64,000 nucleotides of DNA from an uncultured bacterium. Its GTDB lineage: Bacteria > Planctomycetota > UBA1135 > GCA-002686595. Location of the stretch: positions 21,330 through 85,329 of the forward strand of contig CALCXM010000187.1 of the NCBI GenBank assembly GCA_937905825.1. The letters are read 5' to 3'. Shown here one piece after another: positions 11,256 to 19,355 of the stretch. Position numbers and translations under genes: made by a program. Position 1 is the stretch's first letter, and every line of letters begins with the position of its first letter. The notes under the pieces are model-generated. The model did no database searches. It had not been told where the DNA came from and saw only the letters and a program-made list of their open reading frames with translations.

Positions 11256-12520
11256 CCCTGGCGGAGCATCTGCTCCAAACGATCCAGTCCCGCTTGCATG
11301 TTGTCCATCGGCGGGCCGAAGGAGAAGCGCATCCACTGCTTGAAGGGCGACGTGCCCTTGCGGACCTTGCCCGGGTTCACGTCGAAGAACTCCCCGGGGA
11401 CCGTGAGCACGCGATGCTCGAGGGCCTTGCGGAAGAAGCTCATGCCGTCGTTGAAAGGCGCCGGCAAACCCTCGAGGCTACCCCAACAGTAGAAGGTCGA
11501 CTCGGAAGGCTTCGGAAAGCGCACGCCGAGGGCGCTCAGTCGCTCGATCATCACATTGCGTTTCGCGCAGAAGACTTCGCGCAGGGCGTCTGTTTCCTGA
11601 TCTGCGCGCGCAGGCTCGAGCACCTGCAAGGCGGCTCGTTGGGCCAAACGCGAAGGGCCGCCATCGATGGCGCTGGCCGTGCGCGCGGTGTTCTCCACCA
11701 TCTCGGAAGGGCCCACGACCCAACCGATGCGCCAGCCAGGGTAACGATAGTTCTTGGTGAGCCCGTCGAAGATCATGACCGGATCTTTCTCGACGTCTTC
11801 GATGTAGCTCGCGCTGCTGACCGGGCCCGTTCCTGGTTTGAACGGTCCGTCGCCCTTGCCGCTGAAGATGAAGTGGCTGTAGAACTCATCGGAAAGCAAG
11901 GCCATCCCCGTTTCCCGAGCGGTCGCGACGTAGGCCGCCAGTTCGTCCCCTTGAACAACGGTACCGGTCGGGTTGCAGGGATTGGAGAACAGGAAGCCTT
12001 GGAGCCCGTGCTCTTGCGCGGCGGCGCGCAGCTCTTGTGAGGTGAGCGCGAAGCCGTTTTCCTCCTTGCCCCAAAGGTCCACGGGCTGCATGCGATGCAG
12101 GTGCGCGTTGAAGAGGTCCTCGTAAGCGGTGTAGTCGGGGCACTGGTAACCGATGGCTCCATCGCTCAGAGCGGCGGCGGCGCGCGTCAGCGCCAATCGT
12201 CCTCCGCTCGCCACACTCACGTTGGCCGCTGTGTACTGAGATTTCTTGCCCTGGCGGAACAGCCGGTTGTAGTGGGCTGCGATCGCTTCGCGCAATTCGT
12301 CGGTTCCTTCCAGAGGTCCGTAAGCAGCGTCCGACTCCGTCAGCTCCACGGATCGAATGCGCGGCGGCGCGCCTTCCATCTCTCCAATTTCCGGTTGCCC
12401 CTGGCCCAGGTTGCTCCAGTCCGGATGCCCATTGCGAAAGCCGAGCTTCATCGCTTCGGTGACCACAAAGATAACCCCCATGTAGGGGACGTTACGGAAG
12501 GCGGGAGCTGTCTGAGTCAT
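11252..12520 (-). CDS. Class I/II pyridoxal-phosphate aminotransferase
   Basis: A 422-residue fold-type I aminotransferase. NPCNPTGT is the conserved Asn/Pro loop that contacts the cofactor. DGLTKNYRYPGWRIGW carries the Schiff-base Lys, and the terminal MRFSFGP supplies the carboxylate-binding Arg. The N-terminus lacks a signal, so it is cytoplasmic. Amino-donor specificity cannot be read from the sequence; the aspartate/alanine/aromatic aminotransferase superfamily is as far as I can go. It is transcribed alone, divergent from the lipoprotein gene across a 498-nt gap. Confidence 0.88.
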   Translation of the reverse strand: MTQTAPAFRNVPYMGVIFVVTEAMKLGFRNGHPDWSNLGQGQPEIGEMEGAPPRIRSVELTESDAAYGPLEGTDELREAIAAHYNRLFRQGKKSQYTAANVSVASGGRLALTRAAAALSDGAIGYQCPDYTAYEDLFNAHLHRMQPVDLWGKEENGFALTSQELRAAAQEHGLQGFLFSNPCNPTGTVVQGDELAAYVATARETGMALLSDEFYSHFIFSGKGDGPFKPGTGPVSSASYIEDVEKDPVMIFDGLTKNYRYPGWRIGWVVGPSEMVENTARTASAIDGGPSRLAQRAALQVLEPARADQETDALREVFCAKRNVMIERLSALGVRFPKPSESTFYCWGSLEGLPAPFNDGMSFFRKALEHRVLTVPGEFFDVNPGKVRKGTSPFKQWMRFSFGPPMDNMQAGLDRLEQMLRQG

Positions 12521-13018
12521 TGGGACAAAAGGGGGTTGGCCAGAGCCAGTGAGAGGATCGGGGGTCCGCCAGGATAGGGGATTCCCGAGTGCCCCCCAAG
12601 TTCTCAGCTGAGGTGTCAGCGCATTCCAACGGGCAGACCGATGTTTGTGCAGATCCTGGCTGGAATCCTCCCACGGCTGGCCTTCGATTGAGCAAACTGG
12701 GCCTCTAGGAGCCTCTGTGGAGTTCTGTGACCCAGACTCCTAGAGGCCCGCCGACCAGGGACAGGGCCTATCCGATGGCCGGCCAGATGAATTACCCGGC
12801 CTATCCCTGATTCGCGCAATTGAATCGACAGGTTCAAACAACTCCATTGCTAGTTTGAGTTGCGATGTATAACTGCCCTATGGCGGCGGAACACTTCTGC
12901 ATGTTCTTCCGCGTCATTTCAAGAAGCTTCGAGGGCGGATTGATTGTGCCGGAAATCCAAACGACCTGACCTCGCCAGCCCTCGTCAATTCCACGTGCGA
13001 CCGTGGGGGAAGAATTGC
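12521..13018. other. Divergent intergenic region, 498 nt, no convincing gene
   Basis: This lies between two divergently transcribed genes. Short open frames here are Arg/Ser-rich and look like noise. The only clear structure is the perfect inverted repeat at 12699-12749. The right part (12830-12900) is AT-richer than its surroundings and probably holds the promoter of the downstream lipoprotein gene. Confidence 0.5.
12699..12749. repeat. Perfect 13-bp inverted repeat
   Basis: GGGCCTCTAGGAG (12699-12711) is the exact reverse complement of 12737-12749, separated by 25 nt. It has no T-run on either side and is not at a gene end, so it is either a regulatory or RNA structure, or a footprint of something lost. 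Confidence 0.55.
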
Positions 13019-14881
13019 ATGAAAACGAAGATCGAGTTTCGAGTCCCGCCAACTTTTCTGATCGGGTTGGCCGCTGGCTTCCTCGGAAGCTGCGCCACCT
13101 CGCCCAATAGCCTAGAGCTAGGCAGCACCCCGGAGGCCTGGGCCGAGTCCGGCAGGGGCGACGGAGAGACCTACCAGGAGACCGTCAATATCCTGAGGCA
13201 TGGCTTGGCCAGTGTTGGGCAGCGCACCAACATCGCCTGCAAGGAGACCCACGTTTGCAAACTGCATCCGGATCCTGCGGCGGAAGGGCAGCACTGCTTC
13301 TGCATCCATTCCGTGGGCAAGACCTGGGCAGACAAGGCCGACATCAACGACTACATAGGACTGCCCAGTGCTCTCACGTTGACCTTCGCTGCGATCTACG
13401 AAGGCCTGCGCTACATCTGGGTCGAGGATGCCGATACGCTCTTCCGCTCGACGCGCTTCAGCACCCTTGTCCTGTTCGATCGCGAGATGGGGAGGCAGTC
13501 AGCTTCCGAGGAGTCCTTCGCTCTCGACGATGAGTTCGAGATCGTCCTGCGATTCTTGGCTGTGGACAACTTCACGGAAGGTCGGCTACGCGACGAGTTG
13601 GGTGGCGATGGCGGTGAGCTCAACCTGGTGGTCTCCCTGAATGCACTCAACAAGGATGGCGAGTTGGTACGCGGCGACACGGACCTCTTGTTGCGCGAAG
13701 AGGTGCGACGCAAGAGCTTGGTGCTCGCTGTGCTCAACACGACAGAGAAGGGGCGCGAGGTCGCTGATGGCATGGAGAGTTTCGCGCGCAAGGCTGCCGA
13801 CTTGCGTTCCAGAGCGCGCGCAAGGATTGCGCAGATCCGCGAACGAATGAAGGCGACCGATCGGAACGGGCGGATCAGCGACTCGCAACGCTCGGTGTTG
13901 TACACACAACTGGAGGGCGAGCTCCAGGACAGCATGGACGAGCTCTTGAAACACCACAAACAGGTGAAGCAGTGGAGCGCCACCTTTGCCAACTCGGGGG
14001 CGAACGAGTCCATCAAGGCCGTGGCCGATATCTGGAAAACGGTGTCGGGGCAAACAGACACCCTAGAGGCAGCCTTTGCTTCCGCATTGCCCAAGGGCTT
14101 GACCAGCCCGCTAGCACAAGCGATGGCCACGGAATTGGAACAGCTCCTGGTGCAAGCGGAGATCAAGGTCAACGAGGAGGCAACAAGCGCAGTCAATGTT
14201 GAAAAAGCCATCTCCATGACAGAGCGACAGGGAGACGATGAGGTCGGCCTCTATGAGAAAGTTGAGGTGGTGCAGGGCTTGGCAGACTCCGACCACTCCT
14301 GGGAGCTCGAAGCCGAAAACGTTCGCCCTAGCGTCCTCCGAGAGTCGGGAACGGCTGCGGTCATTTGGTGCGAGAATCCAAACGGAGAACTGTTCGACAG
14401 CGACGTGGTGCGCGAGGGCGGCGTCATCTTCCGCGGAAGGCTCAGCGATCTCTCAGACGTCGGGGAGAGCACGAATGGCTTTGCGCTTTCTGTCCTTTTG
14501 ATGGAACGCGACGATGACAAGTTTGTGCAGTCCGTGAAGCTGGTCAACGAACATGCTGGCGACATCAACGTCTCCGGAATCGAGCTTGGTCCCGTGTTGG
14601 ACGCCCTCGAACTCATCGGCGAACGAATCGCCGATGACGATGTGGAGCTGCGCGCCATCGACCTGCGCTTCTTGGCCGGCGATGTCCGGGGCGGAGCGAG
14701 TTCCGCCCGGGAGATTTTCCGACTGAAGCCCTGCACCGTTCTCCTGGGTCGCAACTGCGAAAAGCTCTCTCCCACAGCCCTCCACACCGAATTCGGAGCT
14801 GTTGCTGTCATTCAGGTGCGCCGAGTTCGTGAGCCTAGCTTGCCCAGTCCGCCCGTTGTCGCCCCGGCAGCCGCTCCCTAA
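13019..14881 (+). CDS. Large secreted lipoprotein of unknown function
   Basis: A 620-residue protein with a lipoprotein signal: hydrophobic residues 13-22, then the lipobox L-G-S-C with the lipidated Cys at 25, so it is membrane-anchored and faces outward. A charged helical stretch (about residues 255-310, rich in Arg, Glu and Lys) is likely coiled coil. The C-terminal half is mixed and ends in a Pro/Ala-rich tail. It does not match any family I can name. The ATG at 13019 has a GGGGGAAG-type ribosome site just upstream and starts the signal; the earlier in-frame codons are not needed. A sigma factor gene follows 140 nt later in the same direction. Confidence 0.7.
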   Translation: MKTKIEFRVPPTFLIGLAAGFLGSCATSPNSLELGSTPEAWAESGRGDGETYQETVNILRHGLASVGQRTNIACKETHVCKLHPDPAAEGQHCFCIHSVGKTWADKADINDYIGLPSALTLTFAAIYEGLRYIWVEDADTLFRSTRFSTLVLFDREMGRQSASEESFALDDEFEIVLRFLAVDNFTEGRLRDELGGDGGELNLVVSLNALNKDGELVRGDTDLLLREEVRRKSLVLAVLNTTEKGREVADGMESFARKAADLRSRARARIAQIRERMKATDRNGRISDSQRSVLYTQLEGELQDSMDELLKHHKQVKQWSATFANSGANESIKAVADIWKTVSGQTDTLEAAFASALPKGLTSPLAQAMATELEQLLVQAEIKVNEEATSAVNVEKAISMTERQGDDEVGLYEKVEVVQGLADSDHSWELEAENVRPSVLRESGTAAVIWCENPNGELFDSDVVREGGVIFRGRLSDLSDVGESTNGFALSVLLMERDDDKFVQSVKLVNEHAGDINVSGIELGPVLDALELIGERIADDDVELRAIDLRFLAGDVRGGASSAREIFRLKPCTVLLGRNCEKLSPTALHTEFGAVAVIQVRRVREPSLPSPPVVAPAAAP

Positions 14882-15021
14882 GCGGATCTCGCAACTGATT
14901 CGCCCCACGCGTCGGCGCGCGGGGCGAGTGCATTGCGATGCTGAGGCAAGTCCGGCACAAGGCTTGAGCCCGAGGTTTTGCAGGCGTTCCACTCGAGAGC
15001 TGTGGCTCTCGAATCTCTGGC

Positions 15022-15726
15022 ATGTCTGAAGAGCTAGCGCATGCACCCCTCACCCTAGACAGATGTGAGCAGGGAGCGGAAGATGCCCCGGTGAGTATCG
15101 AAGGAGAAGAAGCCAACACCGAAGGCGGCGAATTCGACGAGGAGCAGCTCCTTGTCCAAGCTGCAAAGTCAGGGGACTCGGAAGCCCGCGGTGTGTTGCT
15201 CACGCGCTACGAAGATCTCGTGCGCGGGTACTTGCGCAAACGAATGGGCGACAAGTTGACGCGCTATGTCAGCGTCGACGACCTGCTCCAGGAAGTGCTC
15301 TTGCGCGGCGCTCAAGCCATCGAGAAGTTGCGCCCCGGCGCCCGTGGAGAGGATCTACGTGGGCTACTTCTGAAGCACGCCCAGTGGGTGCTCTCCGTGC
15401 GAGGCCGACGTTCGGGGGGGTTTGTTGGGGAGTCCGTGCTGCAAGAGGGCCCCACCCCAAGTAGCGGAACGGTGTCCCCGGTGCTCGACCTGCCCGAGCC
15501 AGCGCCGAGCATGGGCCCGGTCTCGAAAAGCGACCGCAACCATTGGCTGAAGCAGTTGGCCAAGCGCCTCGACGAGAAGTACGCAGCGGTCCTCGGCCTG
15601 TACCTCAACGGCAAGACCTACCGAGAGATCGCGGAGGAACTCCAGATCACCGAAGAGACCGCCCGCAAGCGATTCATGCGCGCCGCCAGCAAGTTGAAGG
15701 ACATGGCGGATCCGGAGTCGGAATAG
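15022..15726 (+). CDS. ECF-like RNA polymerase sigma factor
   Basis: A 234-residue sigma-70 family protein. An acidic N-terminal extension (residues 1-45) precedes region 2, seen as DPE-like helices and SVDDLLQEVLLRG. A Ser/Pro-rich linker follows, then region 4 with a helix-turn-helix (YREIAEELQITEETARKRFM, residues about 195-214). Unlike the other two sigma genes in this window it has no adjacent membrane-bound partner; the flanking genes are a lipoprotein and a convergent CYTH gene. The linker between regions 2 and 4 is unusually long for an ECF factor. Targets are unknown. Confidence 0.85.
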   Translation: MSEELAHAPLTLDRCEQGAEDAPVSIEGEEANTEGGEFDEEQLLVQAAKSGDSEARGVLLTRYEDLVRGYLRKRMGDKLTRYVSVDDLLQEVLLRGAQAIEKLRPGARGEDLRGLLLKHAQWVLSVRGRRSGGFVGESVLQEGPTPSSGTVSPVLDLPEPAPSMGPVSKSDRNHWLKQLAKRLDEKYAAVLGLYLNGKTYREIAEELQITEETARKRFMRAASKLKDMADPESE

Positions 15727-15727
15727 C

Positions 15728-16525
15728 TCAGCCCTCTTGCATGAACGCGCCCAGCTTGAGGTACACGCCCAAGCGTTTGTAGCCATCTGCATCGAGCTCG
15801 CGCCCCTTCAAGTGGGCTGCCAACTCAGCGCGCCGTTCCATGCGTTCCAAACCCCGACCGACGGCCGTCTTGCTCCAGGGCCAGGGCAGCAACTCTCCGG
15901 GAAAGCGCTCCTCGAAATCAACAGCGAGGGTCAAGAGTTCCTGGGCGCTGGTGGCGCCGTGGGCCTCGATCTCCACTTCACGGTGCTCGATCACGAACTC
16001 GCCGGCGGTGTAGGACACGGCGTCCAGGCACAGCTCCGCGAGTGGGTTGCCGTCGAGGCCCATGTTCGCAGTTTGGCGCTGGTTCTCACGCACTTGGATG
16101 GAGCGCAGCCCGAGCGCCCCCAAGACTTGCAGCGGGTCAGCGCCAATCGCGGCGCCCTCCCAGTGGATGTCTCGCGCCTTCAAGTGCTCGCGAACTTTTC
16201 CTAGGAACTCGAGGGACCAGGGCGCTTCGAGTTCCATGCGCTCCACGCAGTTCTCCCCCGTGATCTGTGCTGGGCCTTTGAAGGTCAGCAGGGTTCGCTT
16301 GCTGGCGCCCTCCGTGACTTCGCGCAAGCGCAAGGCGCAGTCTTGTTGAACAAGCGATCCCTGGGCGTCGTCGAAGTACTCGTCCCGCAAGCCAAGCTGC
16401 TTGAAATCACCGATACGCACGTCCAAGACCAGTTTCAACTGCTTGATGGACTCGAAGACCGCCCCACGAGCGGACCCGATCACGACGAGTCGCGCTTCTG
16501 TTTCGGTGCTGGAGGGTTCAGACAT
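15728..16525 (-). CDS. CYTH-domain protein
   Basis: A 265-residue protein of the CYTH (CyaB/thiamine triphosphatase) superfamily, which binds triphosphates in an eight-stranded tunnel with divalent metal. Characteristic pieces are the DEYFDD strand, ALRLRE and LLTFKGP with alternating charged residues, and REVEIEAHG with alternating Glu residues. The usual N-terminal ExExK is reduced to TEARLVVIG, so the catalytic tunnel may be altered. Known members hydrolyse thiamine triphosphate or inorganic tripolyphosphate, or cyclise ATP; which applies here cannot be told. Its stop lies 1 nt from the stop of the convergent sigma gene. Confidence 0.75.
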   Translation of the reverse strand: MSEPSSTETEARLVVIGSARGAVFESIKQLKLVLDVRIGDFKQLGLRDEYFDDAQGSLVQQDCALRLREVTEGASKRTLLTFKGPAQITGENCVERMELEAPWSLEFLGKVREHLKARDIHWEGAAIGADPLQVLGALGLRSIQVRENQRQTANMGLDGNPLAELCLDAVSYTAGEFVIEHREVEIEAHGATSAQELLTLAVDFEERFPGELLPWPWSKTAVGRGLERMERRAELAAHLKGRELDADGYKRLGVYLKLGAFMQEG

Positions 16526-16612
16526 AGGTGTTCGTTTGCCTTTGGATAGAAAGGGGCAAGCTACTTGGAGCTCTAGGCCTCCGCAAGCGAAGGCCCGCGG
16601 CGAGTTGACGAA

Positions 16613-17698
16613 TCAAACTCCCGAGAGCACCCGGCAAGCGTGGGCCTTAATCACCAGGTGAACTTCCGCTCCCGCTTTCAGTTCGAGCTCGCGGGCCGCG
16701 TTGCTCGTCAACTCCACGTGAATGCGATCGCCGGCTCCGCCCCGGGGACTCGCGAGTTCCGTGGCGATCAAGACGTCCTCGCCGAAGGGCTCAATCCCGA
16801 CCACCGTGGCTCGCAAGACGTTGCGCGCTGAAATGCCTTCGGGTCGCTTGGTCGAGATCAAGATGTCCTTGGCCCGCAATCCGACGAGCACGCGCTCTCC
16901 GGGCGCCAGGCCGGAAGCGGGCAAGCGCAGCTCCGCCCCTCCGTTCAGAACTAGCGGAGTCGTGCCCTCGCCGCCGGCGGTCACTTCGCCGTTCAAGACG
17001 TTCTCCACGCCAGCGAAAGGATCCTGCACGCGCCGCGGATCTGACAGCACGGCAGATGGGCGCCCTTGGTCGATCACCTTTCCGGCGGCCAGCACCAGGA
17101 CTTCGTCGCACAGGGCCTTGATCTCCGTGGGGTCGTGGCTCACCACGATCATCGGGATGTCAAACTCCGCGCGCGTGCGAATCAGGTAAGGCAGAATCTT
17201 GCGCCGCAGAGGTAGATCCAATGATCCCAGGGGCTCGTCCAACAGAAGCAAGCTCGGCGAGGAAGCCAAAGCGCGCGCCAGGCCAACGCGCTGTTGTTCA
17301 CCGCCAGAGAGTTCCGTCACGGAACGCTTCAGCAAGGGCTCCAGGTCCAGCACATCACAGAGTCGTTTCAGCAGGGCGGGGTCCGCCCCCGGAGCCTGCC
17401 CGGCCGCCACATTGCCGCGCACATCCCAATGGGGAAAGAGCAAGAGATCCTGGGGCAAGTAGCCGATGCCCCGTTGGTTTTTCGGAAGGTCAACGCCCGT
17501 GGAGGTGTCGAAGAGCACGCGCTGGCCCACCCGCGCAAACCCGCGCTGCGCCTTGCGCCAACCGGCCAAGCACTCCAAGAGACTGGTCTTGCCCGCACCC
17601 GACGCCCCGTAGAAACCCAAGCTGTTCGCGTCGCAAGCAGCGCGCACGTCCAGTTGATGCTGGCCTTGGTCCAACACGATTTCGAACTCGATTTTCAT
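16613..17698 (-). CDS. modC: Molybdate ABC transporter ATP-binding protein
   Basis: A 361-residue ABC ATPase. Walker A is GASGAGKTS (residues 31-39), the signature is LSGGEQQR (130-137), Walker B is LLLLDEP (150-156) and the switch His is in VVSHDPTE. Residues about 290-360 form a MOP/TOBE domain, as expected in ModC, which binds molybdate and regulates transport. The ATG at 17698 overlaps the stop of the modA-modB fusion by 4 nt. This spacing and the MKIEFEI start decide against the longer frame. It powers molybdate (or tungstate) uptake for molybdenum-cofactor enzymes. Confidence 0.9.
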   Translation of the reverse strand: MKIEFEIVLDQGQHQLDVRAACDANSLGFYGASGAGKTSLLECLAGWRKAQRGFARVGQRVLFDTSTGVDLPKNQRGIGYLPQDLLLFPHWDVRGNVAAGQAPGADPALLKRLCDVLDLEPLLKRSVTELSGGEQQRVGLARALASSPSLLLLDEPLGSLDLPLRRKILPYLIRTRAEFDIPMIVVSHDPTEIKALCDEVLVLAAGKVIDQGRPSAVLSDPRRVQDPFAGVENVLNGEVTAGGEGTTPLVLNGGAELRLPASGLAPGERVLVGLRAKDILISTKRPEGISARNVLRATVVGIEPFGEDVLIATELASPRGGAGDRIHVELTSNAARELELKAGAEVHLVIKAHACRVLSGV

Positions 17699-19191
17699 CG
17701 GGGTTGTCCTCCGTTCGAGCCAGCCTTGCGGCTGAGGAACTCGACGCTCCAAACGCAGGCGAAGGCCAGCAGGACCGACAGACCCAGGAGCTGCAAGGCC
17801 CGATCATCCCGGCCGAGCTGGATGTCTTGGAAGATGGCGAGGGCCAGGGTTTGGGTCTCTCCGGGGATGTTTCCCGCAACGATGACGGTGGCTCCAAACT
17901 CCCCCAGAGCGCGGCTAAACCCCAAAATAGCGCCTGCGGCCAGTCCGCGTCGGGCCAAGGGCCAGGTCACTCGCGAGAGCACTTGGAGCCTCGACCAGCC
18001 CAAGGAAGCGCCCATGGATTCCAAGCGTGGATCGACTCCTTCAAAGGCGACCCGCGCGGTACGGGCGACGAGCGGCAAGGACATCAACGACGCCGCGATG
18101 ACGGCTCCTTGCCAGGTCAGCAAGAGATCCAAGCGCGCGCCAAACACACTGTCTCCAGCGAAGGAACGCAACAGCAGGTAGCCGATGGCCGTGGGCGGCA
18201 GGACCAAGGGCAAGGCGACGAAGGTCTCCAACAAGCTGCGGCCCGGAAAGCGTTTGCGCGCTAGGATCCAACCGAGCCAACTGCCTGGCAAGAAGGTCAA
18301 AAGCGTCGCGAAGCCCGCGACCTTCAAGCTGATCCAAAGGGGAACCCAAGGGCTGGATGCGGGGACCTCTGGCAACGCTTCGAGTGCAGCCGGCGCCAAT
18401 GCAGGCAAGAAACCGTGGCGAGCGAGATGTCCGCGAACCGTCGCTCCTTGCAAGAAGGTGAACAAGTCCCTGCTAGCGGCCGACGTGGATCCAAGCAGCA
18501 GAGCAGCCCCGTAACGAATCGCCGGTTGCTCGGACGCTGGTATTTCGAATGCGATGCGAACCTGTTCCGACAAGTGCGCGTCCGTTCCGTAGAGCACACC
18601 CGCTTGGCAAGCACCGGACTCCACCGCGGCCAAGGCGGCGCGCGCGTTCATGGCGGGCGCGCAACGGGACTCGAGCTCTTGCCACAGGCCCACCTTCGAA
18701 AGCCATTGGCGCGCGTAGATTCCCGCGGGCACCGTGCTCGGCTCAGCGATCGAAAGATGAGTGACGCGCTTCAAGTCCTGGGCGCTCTCGAGGGCCGGGC
18801 TCATGCGCAGGGAAAGTTTGGCGGGCTCGACCACCACCAGGCGGTTGCTGCAAAGCTCGAAAGAGTCCACCTGCCCCAAGCGCGCGACCTGCCGGGAGTC
18901 CGCTGCCAGGAAGAGATCCCCTGGCACACCCGCCAGGATCTGTCCCGCCAAGTCGCTGGAGCTGCCGAAGTTGAAGCGCAAATCCACCCCGGGCGCCTCG
19001 TGCCGGTAGCTTTCCCGCAGGTCCTCGCACACACCGCGCAAACTGGAGGCCGCGTGCACCAGGAGCGATTCTCCTTCCGCCCACCCCGCTGCCGGCAGCA
19101 GAACGGCCCAAGTAATCATCCCGAACAGGACCGAGCGCCCTCTCCGAAGGAGGCTCGGGGCTCCAGGCAAGCTTGTCGGAAGTCGACGCAC
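17695..19191 (-). CDS. modAB: Molybdate-binding protein/permease fusion (ModA-ModB)
   Basis: A 498-residue single protein that combines both remaining parts of the molybdate importer. Residues 1-39 form a signal peptide. Residues about 40-285 are the periplasmic binding protein ModA (LLVHAASSLRG at the start, FNFGSSSDLAGQILAG in the ligand site). Residues about 300-490 are the multi-span permease ModB, with an EAA-type loop around SMGASLGWSRLQVLSRV. The ModA part is tethered to the first ModB helix, so the binding protein cannot diffuse. There is no internal stop or start between the halves. modC follows with a 4-nt overlap. Confidence 0.9.
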   Translation of the reverse strand: MRRLPTSLPGAPSLLRRGRSVLFGMITWAVLLPAAGWAEGESLLVHAASSLRGVCEDLRESYRHEAPGVDLRFNFGSSSDLAGQILAGVPGDLFLAADSRQVARLGQVDSFELCSNRLVVVEPAKLSLRMSPALESAQDLKRVTHLSIAEPSTVPAGIYARQWLSKVGLWQELESRCAPAMNARAALAAVESGACQAGVLYGTDAHLSEQVRIAFEIPASEQPAIRYGAALLLGSTSAASRDLFTFLQGATVRGHLARHGFLPALAPAALEALPEVPASSPWVPLWISLKVAGFATLLTFLPGSWLGWILARKRFPGRSLLETFVALPLVLPPTAIGYLLLRSFAGDSVFGARLDLLLTWQGAVIAASLMSLPLVARTARVAFEGVDPRLESMGASLGWSRLQVLSRVTWPLARRGLAAGAILGFSRALGEFGATVIVAGNIPGETQTLALAIFQDIQLGRDDRALQLLGLSVLLAFACVWSVEFLSRKAGSNGGQPR

Positions 19192-19355
19192 GGATCAGAT
19201 CGGGACGCGGGGGCTGGGCGAGGCCCTAGGCAGAACCTGGGCCGAAAACTCAATGGGTCCCGAGCACCGCTGCGGGGTCCCAATTCCTGTCGCAATTCTG
19301 ACCTAGGCCCAGGACGGGGCTCTGCCCTCTTTCGGAAAAACCCGATAGCTAGGAG

